From CAXXOK01 sp001604115 (GTDB lineage: Bacteria > Bacillota > Clostridia > Christensenellales > Aristaeellaceae), in contig JAYFOV010000008.1 in the NCBI GenBank assembly GCA_034928535.1, positions 17,213 to 81,212 on the forward strand: a stretch of 64,000 nt of DNA. The letters are read 5' to 3'. A model generated the notes under the pieces. It did no database searches and was not told where the DNA came from. It was given only the letters and a program-made list of their open reading frames with translations. Shown piece after piece: positions 27,141 through 35,984 of the stretch. Numbering within the stretch: position 1 is the stretch's first letter; every line of letters starts with the position of its first letter. The translations under genes were made by a program, and so were the position numbers.

Positions 27141-27818
27141 ATGACCACCGCCCCAGGTACGGTTCTGAAAATGCAGATGGACTCTCTGCACGCCGGGGAA
27201 CTCGCGCGGCTGGATTCCTTGCTGGCCATTCCCGACTTGGATGTCAGCATTGAGCTTTGGTTGCCGCAATCCATGTCGGCTGAGAATCTCACCTCGCTGA
27301 TCCATTATTTGAACAACCATCGTGGGGAAAATCTCGCCCATATCCAGATCCGGCGCTTTGTGCAAGCTCCGGATTTATCTGACGATGTGGGCAGGCGTCA
27401 GGTCGCCATTCCGGAACGCTACCTTTTCCCGGCCGGCAAAACGTTGCAGGACCTGTTTCTGGACAGCAGCGAAACTTTGACCGTCCCGGCATGGTTTCGG
27501 CAGTACAGCCGCCCCTACCACAGTGCGCACGATCTTCGCATGCCGAAAATCCGTCGCGCATTCAAGCGTTTTGCTGTTTGGGCGGAGCGGTACGTGGCCG
27601 CTCATCGTACTACGCAGCTGTGGCTGTATGGCATAGGTTTGCTGCTGTGCGGGGCGCTGGTCAAGTGGTTCCCTGACCATGGTGCCTTGCCGCTCCCAAT
27701 TTGGCCGGTCGTAATCCTTGGGTTCGCTCTGCTGGCTGTGGCCTCGTGCCGCTTGCTCCTAGCGCTGTTGGTGCGTATCCACAAAGCGTACCGGCATTTG
27801 AAGGGAGCCAATGTATGA
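27141..27818 (+). CDS. Unrecognised protein with two C-terminal membrane helices
   Basis: A 225-residue protein I do not recognise. The first ~155 residues are soluble with alternating strands and helices. They are rich in charged residues and include an ELWLPQSMSAENLTSLIHYL segment that could be part of an alpha/beta fold. Two hydrophobic helices follow (about 157-176 and 184-207), and the end is basic. A GAAGGGAAG site precedes the ATG. Its stop overlaps the start of the TagB/F-like gene in an ATGA arrangement, so it is tightly coupled to that gene and probably acts in the same glycan pathway, perhaps as a membrane partner. Function unknown. Confidence 0.72.
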   Translation: MTTAPGTVLKMQMDSLHAGELARLDSLLAIPDLDVSIELWLPQSMSAENLTSLIHYLNNHRGENLAHIQIRRFVQAPDLSDDVGRRQVAIPERYLFPAGKTLQDLFLDSSETLTVPAWFRQYSRPYHSAHDLRMPKIRRAFKRFAVWAERYVAAHRTTQLWLYGIGLLLCGALVKWFPDHGALPLPIWPVVILGFALLAVASCRLLLALLVRIHKAYRHLKGANV

Positions 27819-29287
27819 ACCATCATCATACACAGTACCTGCTGGAGATCGCGCAGGCGATCGAAGCTTCCCAGACGATCAAGGAATTGGATTTTCACCG
27901 CAACAATCTGAAGGGCACCGTGCAAGACATGGCGCAAAAAATGGACACCGATTGGGCTAAGTTCGACAGCCATGTCGATCTGTTTACCGCCATAAGCAAC
28001 CTGCTGAACCTTCTCCAAAGCGACCGTACCCTGCAAGTTCGCGAGGGTGTGAGCCGATTTGCCAAGATGCTCAGGCGGCGGCAGCCCAAAATGCATATTG
28101 TGTTCCTCACGCAGGAATTCTCCCTGTGGCCGAGCTTTCAGTCGGTCTGGGAAGCCTTTCAGGATCGGGATGACGTAACGTGCCAGTTGGTCGTGTCCTA
28201 TGATTATGAAACGACACGCATCCCCTGGACAGACTATAACGAGATGGTGACCGCCTATCGCAATAACGGCTACCCCGCGATTCCCTGGAAGGAATATGAC
28301 CTCATGAAGGACTGCCCGGATATGGTCTTTTACATGAAGCCATATGAACGCCGCCGCAGCAATCCGTTGCCGCTGATGATTGAAACCGTCAAGGAATACG
28401 TGCCTTACACCGTATTCATATCGTATTGTTTTGATGTGCAGGGCGGCAAGAATCTGTACAAGTTTTTCTACGGGATGCCCGCCTTCTACCATATGTGGCG
28501 CATCATCGGCTACAGTAAGTTTTACCGGGACATGATGGCCAAGTATGGCTACCGCAACGCAGAAAACGTTGCCATGCTCGGCCACCCCAAATACGATACC
28601 AGCTACCGCGTTGCCCACGACGACCGTTACCTGAACCCATCATGGCAGGCAAAAATTGCAGGACGTCCGGTCGTGCTCTGGAACAGTCATTTTTCGATCC
28701 AACCCAACGAAGGCGTTGGCACGTTCTACCGCTGGCGTTTTGTGCTGCGTGACTATCTGCTGGCACATCCTGATTTGGTGTTGCTATGGCGTCCGCACCC
28801 CATTTTCTGGGAGCTGATCGATCAGCGCAAGGTAGCGTCCAAGGAGCAGCTTGTAGCCTGGATCGACGCATTTGCCGCGCTGCCCAATGTCATTTTGGAT
28901 AAGTCCGGCGATTATCGGCACGCCTTCCGCACCTCGGATGCCATGATCAGTGATGCGACCACGTTTCTGGCCGAGTACCGCCCCTCCGGCAAACCGATCC
29001 TTTTTACGCCCAAACCGGACGGGGAATTTGTGATCAATCCCGCCTATGTGAACGGCCTGCGGAGCGCCTTGATCCCGCAGGATATGGTAGCGTTTCTGGA
29101 AAGTGTTCGTTTGGGGACCCTTGAGGCGGAGTCCGAGGGCGGCAGCTTTTTTGAGGAGCAGGTGGGCGAGTGCGACGGCCATGTGGGCGAGCGGATCGCG
29201 GCATATGTCATTGCGGAAATGCATGCGGATGTCACGCAGCGTGCCGCCTCCCTGATGAGCAGGAAGGAGGGGGAATCCAATGCCTGA
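27815..29287 (+). CDS. CDP-glycerol glycerophosphotransferase-like protein (TagB/TagF family)
   Basis: GT-B-like transferase of 490 residues. After a ~90-residue helical N-terminus, the family pattern appears: FLTQEFSLWPSFQSVWEAF, HPKYD, LWNSHFS, then LLWRPHP, YRHAFRTSDAMISDATTFLAEY and PILF. These match the polyglycerol-phosphate/ribitol-phosphate transferases and the SpsB-like branch, including the conserved histidines. It is translationally coupled to the upstream membrane protein and overlaps the downstream GT2 gene by eight bases. The alcohol phosphate transferred, and whether the polymer is a teichoic acid or a phosphate-decorated polysaccharide, cannot be read from the sequence. Confidence 0.85.
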   Translation: MNHHHTQYLLEIAQAIEASQTIKELDFHRNNLKGTVQDMAQKMDTDWAKFDSHVDLFTAISNLLNLLQSDRTLQVREGVSRFAKMLRRRQPKMHIVFLTQEFSLWPSFQSVWEAFQDRDDVTCQLVVSYDYETTRIPWTDYNEMVTAYRNNGYPAIPWKEYDLMKDCPDMVFYMKPYERRRSNPLPLMIETVKEYVPYTVFISYCFDVQGGKNLYKFFYGMPAFYHMWRIIGYSKFYRDMMAKYGYRNAENVAMLGHPKYDTSYRVAHDDRYLNPSWQAKIAGRPVVLWNSHFSIQPNEGVGTFYRWRFVLRDYLLAHPDLVLLWRPHPIFWELIDQRKVASKEQLVAWIDAFAALPNVILDKSGDYRHAFRTSDAMISDATTFLAEYRPSGKPILFTPKPDGEFVINPAYVNGLRSALIPQDMVAFLESVRLGTLEAESEGGSFFEEQVGECDGHVGERIAAYVIAEMHADVTQRAASLMSRKEGESNA

Positions 29288-30476
29288 TCAACGGCCTTTG
29301 GTCAGTGTTATCCTGCTTTGCTACCGCAACGCAGGGCGCATCAAGCCATCCATCAATTCCGTATTGCAGCAGGACTATCCTGCGCTAGAAATCGTGATTG
29401 CGGACGATGGCAGCCCTGATTTTAACGAAGATGATTTAAGGCAGTACCTTGAAAAAGAGCGCACACCAAACCTGCGCAATTATATCATCCTCCATTCGCA
29501 AACAAATCAGGGCACCGTCGGCAATTTGCGCGCCGCACTGGCGGCCTATACCGGGGATTTTTACCTCAACATGGGCGCGGATGACCGCCTTACCGATAAT
29601 AGCGTCATCTCCGATTACATCGACACTTTCGAGATCTATGGGCCGCAGACGCTTCTGGTGTCCGGGCAAATGGCCATGGCCAACGAGGAGTGTACGCGCG
29701 TGCTCAGCCATGCGCTCTCCAATGAGGATATCGCCGTGCTTGCAGCGCGCGATCCCAAACGATTGTTTTCGCGGCTGAGCCACCGCTGCCTGCCCGCCAC
29801 GGTCGCCACCTGCTTCCGGCGCGAATTTGAGGCCGCTGTGCAGGGGCGTGATCCCGCGTATCGTTACAGCGAGGATCACCACACCTTTCAGCGCATGGCG
29901 CGCAAGGGGATCACGCCCGTCTACATCAACCGCGTCACAGCCTACCACCCGGCGGGCGGCGTGGCCAACGGCGGCAACATCTATAATCCACAGATTCAAG
30001 AACGTTTCCGTGAAGATAAGCTCCGCATGTGGAAGCAGGAAATCTATCCTTTTTGGCACAACATCCTCCCGGAAGATCGCAAGCTGCACCGCAAGCGCCT
30101 GAAGCTGGATCAGGATAATTACATCCTGAGCAGCCGTTTTCGCTCCAGAAAGGGAAAGTTCCAAAAGATACCAGCCATGCTTGCGCATCCCCTGCTGGGC
30201 ATCCTGCACCTCAATGATGTCACGTTGGGCACGCGCAACCGCAGCATTGCCGGCTTCATGAAGATCTTTGCTGATCTTGTGCCCTCTTTCCTATTGTCGG
30301 TGATCCTGCTGTATGCTGTGCACTTTGCCTCCGTGCTGCCCCACGCGTTGCAATCCATCGCGGAAGTGCTTCTGCTGTGCATTGCGGTGCTCTACGGCGT
30401 ACCGCTGCTCGGCCTGCTGATGGTGTTCGGATGGTATAACCTGGCACGTTGGCGTTTCCGGAAAATTCACAATTAG
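29280..30476 (+). CDS. Membrane glycosyltransferase family 2
   Basis: Transferase of 398 residues. The GT-A domain contains VSVILLCYRNAGRIKPSINSVLQQDYP and IVIADDGSPDF, then TNQGTVGNLRAALAAYTGDFYLNMGADD (metal-binding GADD) and YSEDHH. Two hydrophobic helices near 338-362 and 367-388 anchor it in the membrane. It starts inside the end of the TagB/F-like gene with a GGAAGGAGGGGG site. It shares several motifs with the GT2 at 18384, suggesting related acceptors. A terminator follows. Confidence 0.88.
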   Translation: MPDQRPLVSVILLCYRNAGRIKPSINSVLQQDYPALEIVIADDGSPDFNEDDLRQYLEKERTPNLRNYIILHSQTNQGTVGNLRAALAAYTGDFYLNMGADDRLTDNSVISDYIDTFEIYGPQTLLVSGQMAMANEECTRVLSHALSNEDIAVLAARDPKRLFSRLSHRCLPATVATCFRREFEAAVQGRDPAYRYSEDHHTFQRMARKGITPVYINRVTAYHPAGGVANGGNIYNPQIQERFREDKLRMWKQEIYPFWHNILPEDRKLHRKRLKLDQDNYILSSRFRSRKGKFQKIPAMLAHPLLGILHLNDVTLGTRNRSIAGFMKIFADLVPSFLLSVILLYAVHFASVLPHALQSIAEVLLLCIAVLYGVPLLGLLMVFGWYNLARWRFRKIHN

Positions 30477-30533
30477 CATGACGCTCAAACCGCAATGATA
30501 CGCTTCCCACAAAGGTAACCATACTGGTGCCCA

Positions 30534-30587
30534 AAGCGCGAACGACCTGCCATAAGCCTGGCGGGTTGTTCGCGCTTCCACTTTTTC
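30534..30587 (+). terminator. Terminator after the membrane GT2 gene
   Basis: AAGCGCGAAC (30534-30543) pairs with 30568-30577. An inner ACCTGCC/GGCGGGT stem and the downstream CCACTTTTTCC give a good terminator. It lies in the 299-base interval 30477-30775, which holds no gene. Confidence 0.82.
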
Positions 30588-30695
30588 CTCCTGGTTTGGC
30601 AAAATTGGCCGCCAGCCATCCCTGTGGCTTCCCATCGGCGGGTCAGGGCACATCCGGCGTGGGTCAGGCAAACACGCCAAAGGCATGCGCCATAC

Positions 30696-30724
30696 TTTTC
30701 ATTATCTCATTTCTGTGCTAGAAT
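30696..30724 (+). promoter_or_regulatory. Promoter of the capD-like to asnS gene run
   Basis: TTTTCA (30696-30701), a 17-base spacer, and TAGAAT (30719-30724) with a TGC extension. The start codon is about 45 bases further on. Confidence 0.68.
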
Positions 30725-30775
30725 AGTGTAGCATGCGCATTTGCGCATAAACCCTTATGGCCGGAGGCTTTCCTG

Positions 30776-32713
30776 ATGACGGTACGCAAAGCGAAGCTAA
30801 ACTCTGCCCTTCGTACGGTGCTTTGGCTTCTTTTGGATGTGGCGCTGTGCAATGCAGCCATGATCCTGGCACAGCAGTTCCGCTTTGAGGTGCAGATACC
30901 CGAAGCGTTTTTTCAGCGATACCTCAATTTGGCTCCCGTGATGACCCTGCTCTGCCTGCTGAGTTTTTGGGCATTCGGGCTGTATCGCAGCATGTGGCAA
31001 TATGCATCCATCTCCAGTGTGGTACAGATCGTGGCGGCTACGTTGGTCGGCGCTGTGGCTACATACCTGTTTTCGCTGGGCAGCTATGCCTTTACCCAGC
31101 CCCGGAATCTGTTTCTGCTTCACCGGATGGTCTATTTGCTGTTTTGGGTTCTGCTGACCGCAACCATCGGCGGTTCGCGCCTGCTGTACCGCATCATCCG
31201 CACACGGGGTCTGTACCCCTTCAGGCGCGGCGCAGGCGAGAGCTACCGCCGCACCTTGGTTGTTGGAGCAGGCTGGGCAGGCGCCAACCTGATTAACGAA
31301 ATGAAAAACGGGCGCTACCACAACAGCTTGCCAGTCGCCATTGTGGATGACGACCCCCTTCGCGCGGGCGCAACGCTCAGCGGCGTGCGCGTGCTGCACG
31401 ATACTGCCCGCATCCCGCAGTATGTAAAGGACTATAGCGTGGATGATATCATCATCGCCATTGCCACCCCCAACGGCGAGCTGCGGCCGCTCATAGAAAC
31501 CTGCCTTTCAACCGGATGCCGCGTGCGTCGCGTGAGTGCCTTGCAGGACGTGAGCAACGAAGGCACGCAAAGCGCGGTGCGGGATGTGAACATTGGCGAT
31601 CTTTTGGGCAGGCCCGAGGAGCAGCTCAACATGACGCAGGCCGCCGACTATTTCCGCGGCAAGACAGTGCTCATCACAGGCGGGGGCGGCTCCATCGGCA
31701 GTGAGCTGTGCCGACAGCTGATGGCGTTTCAGCCACAGAAGCTCGTGCTCTTTGACATCAGCGAAAATTACATGTATGACCTGTTTTTTGAGCTACAGGA
31801 GCACTTCCCCAATGGGCTGCGGGATAAGCTGATTCTCTGCGTTGGCTCCATTCAGGATGGTGACCGTCTGTCCGAAGTGATGGCGCAGCACCGGCCTGAT
31901 GTGGTGCTCCACGCCGCCGCTCACAAACATGTGCCCCTCATGGAGGATTGCCCTACGCAGGCAGTCAAGAACAACGTGTTTGGCACCTACACCGCTGCCA
32001 CAGTGGCCATTGCGCATGGCGTCAAGCGCTTTGTCATGATTTCTACCGATAAGGCGGTCAACCCCACCAATGTGATGGGCGCGACCAAGCGCCTGTCGGA
32101 GATGATTATCCAGGCGCTCAATGCGCAGGGCAAAACCGAGTTCACGGCCGTACGTTTTGGTAATGTGCTGGGCTCACACGGCAGTGTAGTCCCGCTGTTT
32201 GAGCGGCAGATTCGCTCCGGCGGCCCTGTCACGCTGACCCATCCGGACATCATCCGCTATTTCATGACCATCCCGGAAGCGGCCAGCTTGGTGCTCAAGG
32301 CGGCAAGCATTGCGCAGGGCGGCGAGTTGTTCGTGCTGGATATGGGCAGGCCAGTGCGCATTCAGGAGCTGGCACAAAGGATGATCCAGCTCTACGGTGC
32401 GCAAGGCGGCACAACGGATGTGCCCATCGTCTACACTGGCCTGCGCCCAGGCGAGAAGCTCTATGAAGAGCTGCTGATGGATGATGAAAACATTGTTCGC
32501 ACAGGGCTGGATAAAATATTCATCACCAAGCCGGATGTGATCACGTGGGAAGCCGTCGAGTCCATGCTGCAGACCCTGCAAACCTGCGTGGCTGAAAACG
32601 GCGATATGCGTGCCTGTCTGCATTCGCTACTGCCCAGCTTCCAACCGCCGGAAGTGGTCAACAGCCGCGTCGCCCCGCAAACAGTCGATAGCGCTGAGGC
32701 AAGCGAGCTATGA
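30776..32713 (+). CDS. Membrane nucleotide-sugar 4,6-dehydratase (CapD/FlaA1/PglF family)
   Basis: A 645-residue protein with four N-terminal membrane helices (about residues 10-135). A first Rossmann domain follows (VVGAGWAGANLI, about 162-173), then the catalytic extended-SDR domain with TGGGGSIGSE at 301-310. The segment STDKAVNPTNVMGATKR carries the Met/Lys variant of the usual Tyr/Lys pair, as in UDP-GlcNAc 4,6-dehydratases of the WbpM/PglF type. It probably makes a UDP-4-keto-6-deoxy-HexNAc for the surface glycan. GGAGG precedes the ATG, and the stop overlaps the start of tadA. Confidence 0.9.
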   Translation: MTVRKAKLNSALRTVLWLLLDVALCNAAMILAQQFRFEVQIPEAFFQRYLNLAPVMTLLCLLSFWAFGLYRSMWQYASISSVVQIVAATLVGAVATYLFSLGSYAFTQPRNLFLLHRMVYLLFWVLLTATIGGSRLLYRIIRTRGLYPFRRGAGESYRRTLVVGAGWAGANLINEMKNGRYHNSLPVAIVDDDPLRAGATLSGVRVLHDTARIPQYVKDYSVDDIIIAIATPNGELRPLIETCLSTGCRVRRVSALQDVSNEGTQSAVRDVNIGDLLGRPEEQLNMTQAADYFRGKTVLITGGGGSIGSELCRQLMAFQPQKLVLFDISENYMYDLFFELQEHFPNGLRDKLILCVGSIQDGDRLSEVMAQHRPDVVLHAAAHKHVPLMEDCPTQAVKNNVFGTYTAATVAIAHGVKRFVMISTDKAVNPTNVMGATKRLSEMIIQALNAQGKTEFTAVRFGNVLGSHGSVVPLFERQIRSGGPVTLTHPDIIRYFMTIPEAASLVLKAASIAQGGELFVLDMGRPVRIQELAQRMIQLYGAQGGTTDVPIVYTGLRPGEKLYEELLMDDENIVRTGLDKIFITKPDVITWEAVESMLQTLQTCVAENGDMRACLHSLLPSFQPPEVVNSRVAPQTVDSAEASEL

Positions 32714-33177
32714 CGGATCATGCGCACTACATGCGTCTTGCGCTGGCGCAGGCCGAGCAGGCCGCCTCCGAGGGAGAGATTCCGGTTGGCGCGGTACTGG
32801 TGCGGGAAGGCGCAGTCGTGGCGGCTACGCGCAATGCCCGCGAGCGTTTGGGCGATCCCACCGCGCACGCCGAGCTGCTGGCACTTCGGCAGGGCGCTGC
32901 GGCGCTAGGCAAGCGAAGGCTCAGCGATTGCACCCTCTACGTGACTTTGGAGCCCTGCCCCATGTGTGCCGGCGCCATGATCATGGCTTGCCTGGGGCAG
33001 TGCATCTTTGCCGCCACAGATCCCCGGCAGGGCTGCTGCGAGAGCCGCTATGCCCTGACGCAAGACCCCACATTTTACTGGCGGGTGCCATGCGCGGGCG
33101 GTTTGCTCGCCGATGAAGCGCAGGCGCTGCTCACAGCGTTCTTTGCTGCACGGCGCGAACCTAAGCAAGCCCGTTAG
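32710..33177 (+). CDS. tadA: tRNA-specific adenosine deaminase TadA
   Basis: Deaminates A34 of tRNA-Arg(ACG) to inosine. The protein has 155 residues. The zinc site is complete: HAE (His53, Glu55) and PCPMC (Cys83, Cys86). The MxxALxxAxxA N-terminus and the GEIPVGAVLV strand are typical. It overlaps the preceding dehydratase gene by four bases, so it is expressed with it although the functions are unrelated. Confidence 0.95.
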   Translation: MTDHAHYMRLALAQAEQAASEGEIPVGAVLVREGAVVAATRNARERLGDPTAHAELLALRQGAAALGKRRLSDCTLYVTLEPCPMCAGAMIMACLGQCIFAATDPRQGCCESRYALTQDPTFYWRVPCAGGLLADEAQALLTAFFAARREPKQAR

Positions 33178-33214
33178 CAAAAACCCTGCGCCACGCAAAT
33201 CGACAAAGGAGAAA

Positions 33215-34012
33215 ATGGCTTTGCAAATCGATACCATCGTAACCGACCTGGACGATACTTTACTCAATGAGGAATCCCAACTGAGCCCTTACACGCTCGC
33301 GGTGCTTGCCCGTGCCAAAGCGCTGGGCATCCGCCACATCCCGGCCAGCGGCCGTGCCATGCACAGCATGCTCCAATACACCACCGTTCTTGATAACGGC
33401 GTGCCCTACATCGCCTGCAACGGTTCCCAACTGGTCAGCGCAGATCATACCGTGATGGAAAGCTTCGACCTTTCTGCCGAGCTGGCAAGGGAGATCATCC
33501 GTTATTTGAAGGCGTACGGCTTTTATGCCCAAAGCTACCGCGATGATGCCTTCTATTTTGATGTGGACTGCGAAGCCAGCATCGCCTACCAGCGTTCCTC
33601 CACCATGCGCGCCGTAGCGGTCGGCAACCTGGAGGCTTTTACCACCTTCCCGGTGCCTAAATTGCTTTTTGTGCATGAACCCAGCGAAGTCGAGCGCATT
33701 TATCCGCTGGTGCAGCAGCAGTTTCCCGGTGTGGCCTTCACCATCAGCAAGCCATATTTTCTGGAAGCGCAGCCTGCGGGCGTCAGCAAGGGCGCAGCGT
33801 TGGAGCGTCTCTCCGCCAGAATGGGCATTACCCCCGAACGTACCCTTGTCTTTGGCGATAGCCTGAACGACCTTTCCATGCTGGCCTACACACTCAACAG
33901 CGTTGCCATGGGCAACGCGCGGGATGAGGTCAAGGCCGCCGCGCGCTACGTTTGCGGCACCAACGCGGAAGATGGCGTAGCTCGTTTTATCGAGGAGCAT
34001 GTGCTAACCTGA
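33215..34012 (+). CDS. Cof-type HAD-superfamily phosphatase
   Basis: A 265-residue hydrolase of the Cof/YidA (HAD-IIB) group, which dephosphorylates sugar phosphates or related metabolites. Motif I is TDLDDTLL, motif II the PASGR threonine/serine region, and motif IV is FGDSLNDLSML. The cap domain lies between. The frame is open to 33113 inside tadA, but the ATG at 33215 follows AAAGGAG. The spacing is short, so a TTG at 33221 is also possible. The specific substrate is unknown. Confidence 0.9.
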   Translation: MALQIDTIVTDLDDTLLNEESQLSPYTLAVLARAKALGIRHIPASGRAMHSMLQYTTVLDNGVPYIACNGSQLVSADHTVMESFDLSAELAREIIRYLKAYGFYAQSYRDDAFYFDVDCEASIAYQRSSTMRAVAVGNLEAFTTFPVPKLLFVHEPSEVERIYPLVQQQFPGVAFTISKPYFLEAQPAGVSKGAALERLSARMGITPERTLVFGDSLNDLSMLAYTLNSVAMGNARDEVKAAARYVCGTNAEDGVARFIEEHVLT

Positions 34013-34041
34013 CCGGCTTTCGCCGAGGGAGAGTGACTGGA

Positions 34042-34974
34042 TTGATCAAGATCAAGGATTTTATCGACGCGTTGAATTTGGAGGTGCTCGTTCCCTCCTC
34101 GCGGGATGAGATGGACATCACCTCCACAGACATTAACCGTCCCGGCATGCAGTTTTGCGGGTTCTATGAATACTTCGCCTATGAGCGCCCGCAGGTGATC
34201 GGCAAAGTAGAAATGACTTATCTGGAGTCGCTGGACGCGGACAAGCGTTTTGCGGCGCTGGAGCCGTACATGCGCTACAAGCTCCCCTGCATTGTGGTGT
34301 GCTGGGGCATGATCCCCCCCAAAGAACTTCTCGCGCTGGCGCGGGAGCATGATGTGCCGGTGTTCCAAAGCAATGCGAAAACCACTAAATTCTCCTTGCA
34401 GCTGATCATGTACCTGAACCGCAGCCTTGCCCCGCATGTGACGCGCCATGGCGTGCTGGTGGATGTATACGGGGTCGGCATCTTGCTGACCGGGGAAAGC
34501 GGTGTGGGCAAAAGCGAGGCCGCCCTGGAGCTGGTCAAGCGCGGCCACCAGTTGGTCGCGGATGATGTGGTGGATATTTGCCGCGTGGCGGATGATCGGC
34601 TGATTGGCGAAGCACCGGAGATGGTTCGCCATTTCATGGAGATCCGGGGCATTGGCATCATCGATATTCGAGCCATGTACGGCGTAGGTTCCGTGATTGT
34701 GTCCAAATCCATTGATATGGTTATCCACATGGAAAAATGGGATCAGGCCAAGGAGTATGACCGTCTCGGCCTCACAGAGGAAACCGTCACCATCCTTGGC
34801 GTCAAGGTACCCTACCAGATCATGCCGGTGCGTCCTGGGCGCAATCTGGCCATCATCATCGAGGTCGCGTCGCGCAACCTGAGCCTTAAGCGGCTTGGCT
34901 ATAGCGCCGCCCATGAGTTGGATCGCCGTTTGAACGAGATGATCGCAAACAGCAAAGCCGATGAGGGTCAGTGA
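34042..34974 (+). CDS. hprK: HPr kinase/phosphorylase
   Basis: Bifunctional enzyme that phosphorylates HPr on Ser46 and reverses it, the sensor of carbon catabolite repression in Bacillota. With a TTG start at 34042 the protein is 310 residues, the typical length. The P-loop GESGVGKS is at 151-158, preceded by the catalytic His136 (TRHG). The HprK signature EIRGIGIIDI follows, with the capping loop. GAGGGAG lies ten bases before the TTG. An ATG further upstream (33952) lies inside the HAD gene and is unlikely. No ptsH gene is in the window. Confidence 0.95.
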   Translation: MIKIKDFIDALNLEVLVPSSRDEMDITSTDINRPGMQFCGFYEYFAYERPQVIGKVEMTYLESLDADKRFAALEPYMRYKLPCIVVCWGMIPPKELLALAREHDVPVFQSNAKTTKFSLQLIMYLNRSLAPHVTRHGVLVDVYGVGILLTGESGVGKSEAALELVKRGHQLVADDVVDICRVADDRLIGEAPEMVRHFMEIRGIGIIDIRAMYGVGSVIVSKSIDMVIHMEKWDQAKEYDRLGLTEETVTILGVKVPYQIMPVRPGRNLAIIIEVASRNLSLKRLGYSAAHELDRRLNEMIANSKADEGQ

Positions 34975-35018
34975 GTTATTTGCCTGCAAGGGTTTGTAAA
35001 TGAAGGGGAGTATGGAAA

Positions 35019-35981
35019 ATGGTTTACATCGGCATCGATGTGGGAGGCACCGGCATCAAAGTCGGTATCGTCAATGATGAGGGCTGCATCCTGGCACAAG
35101 GCGAAACGCCCACCTTGGTCGGCCGGCCTTTTGAGGATATAGTGCGCGACATGGCTACCTGTGCACAGGATGTGCTGGCGCGCTCAGGCTATAGCCTGAC
35201 GGACGTCCACTCCGTCGGCGTTGGCGTGCCGGGCGTCGCCAATCAGGAATCAGGCGTGGTGGTGTTTTGCACAAACCTGGGCTGGCACAATGTGCCGCTG
35301 CGTGCCGAGCTGCAAAAGCACATCAGCAAGCCTGTGTTTATTGATAACGATGCGACGGTAGCCGGATACGCCGAGAGCATTTGCGGCGTGAGCGTAGGCA
35401 GCCATTCCAGCGTGTTCATGACGCTGGGCACCGGCGTTGGCGGCGGTATTGTGATCGGCGGAAAGCCTTGGAGCGGGTTTCACGGCATTGGCAGCGAGAT
35501 CGGCCATATCCCGATGGACATTGAGGGTGTGCCCTGCACCTGCGGCAATCGCGGCTGCCTGGAACGCTATTGCAGCGCGACCGCGATCATCCGCATGGGT
35601 CGGGAGGCCGTGCTCAACCATCCGGACAGCGCCTTGTACAACGCCTGCGGCGGGGATGTGGATTCCATCAGCGCCAAGATGGTGTTTGATTGCGCCAAGG
35701 AAGGCGACGATGTATCCGCCAAGATTTTCCGGCGATACATCAAATATATGTGTCTGGCTATTGATACCATCATTTGTTTTTTTGATCCGGAAATTATTAT
35801 TCTGGGCGGCGGCGTGAGCAAGGCCGGCAATTTCCTGCTGGACGCCATCCGGGAGGAACTGCCCCACTACCTGCTGTTCAAAGATCTCCCCTTTCCCCGC
35901 ATCGAAATCGCTCGCCTGGGCGCGGATGCGGGCATGATTGGTGCTGCAATGCTCGGTAAAGCAAATACCAAGGAGGCGTGA
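35019..35981 (+). CDS. ROK-family glucokinase
   Basis: Sugar kinase of 320 residues, most likely glucokinase. The phosphate-binding GIDVGGTGIKVGIV is at the N-terminus, then LGTGVGGGIVIGG and the ROK zinc signature CTCGNRGCLE. GHIPMD and the EIGH-type sugar-binding residues are present. The gene follows hprK by 44 bases, linking glucose phosphorylation and HPr-based carbon sensing in one transcript. A GAAGGGGAG site precedes the ATG. Confidence 0.92.
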   Translation: MVYIGIDVGGTGIKVGIVNDEGCILAQGETPTLVGRPFEDIVRDMATCAQDVLARSGYSLTDVHSVGVGVPGVANQESGVVVFCTNLGWHNVPLRAELQKHISKPVFIDNDATVAGYAESICGVSVGSHSSVFMTLGTGVGGGIVIGGKPWSGFHGIGSEIGHIPMDIEGVPCTCGNRGCLERYCSATAIIRMGREAVLNHPDSALYNACGGDVDSISAKMVFDCAKEGDDVSAKIFRRYIKYMCLAIDTIICFFDPEIIILGGGVSKAGNFLLDAIREELPHYLLFKDLPFPRIEIARLGADAGMIGAAMLGKANTKEA

Positions 35982-35984
35982 GCC

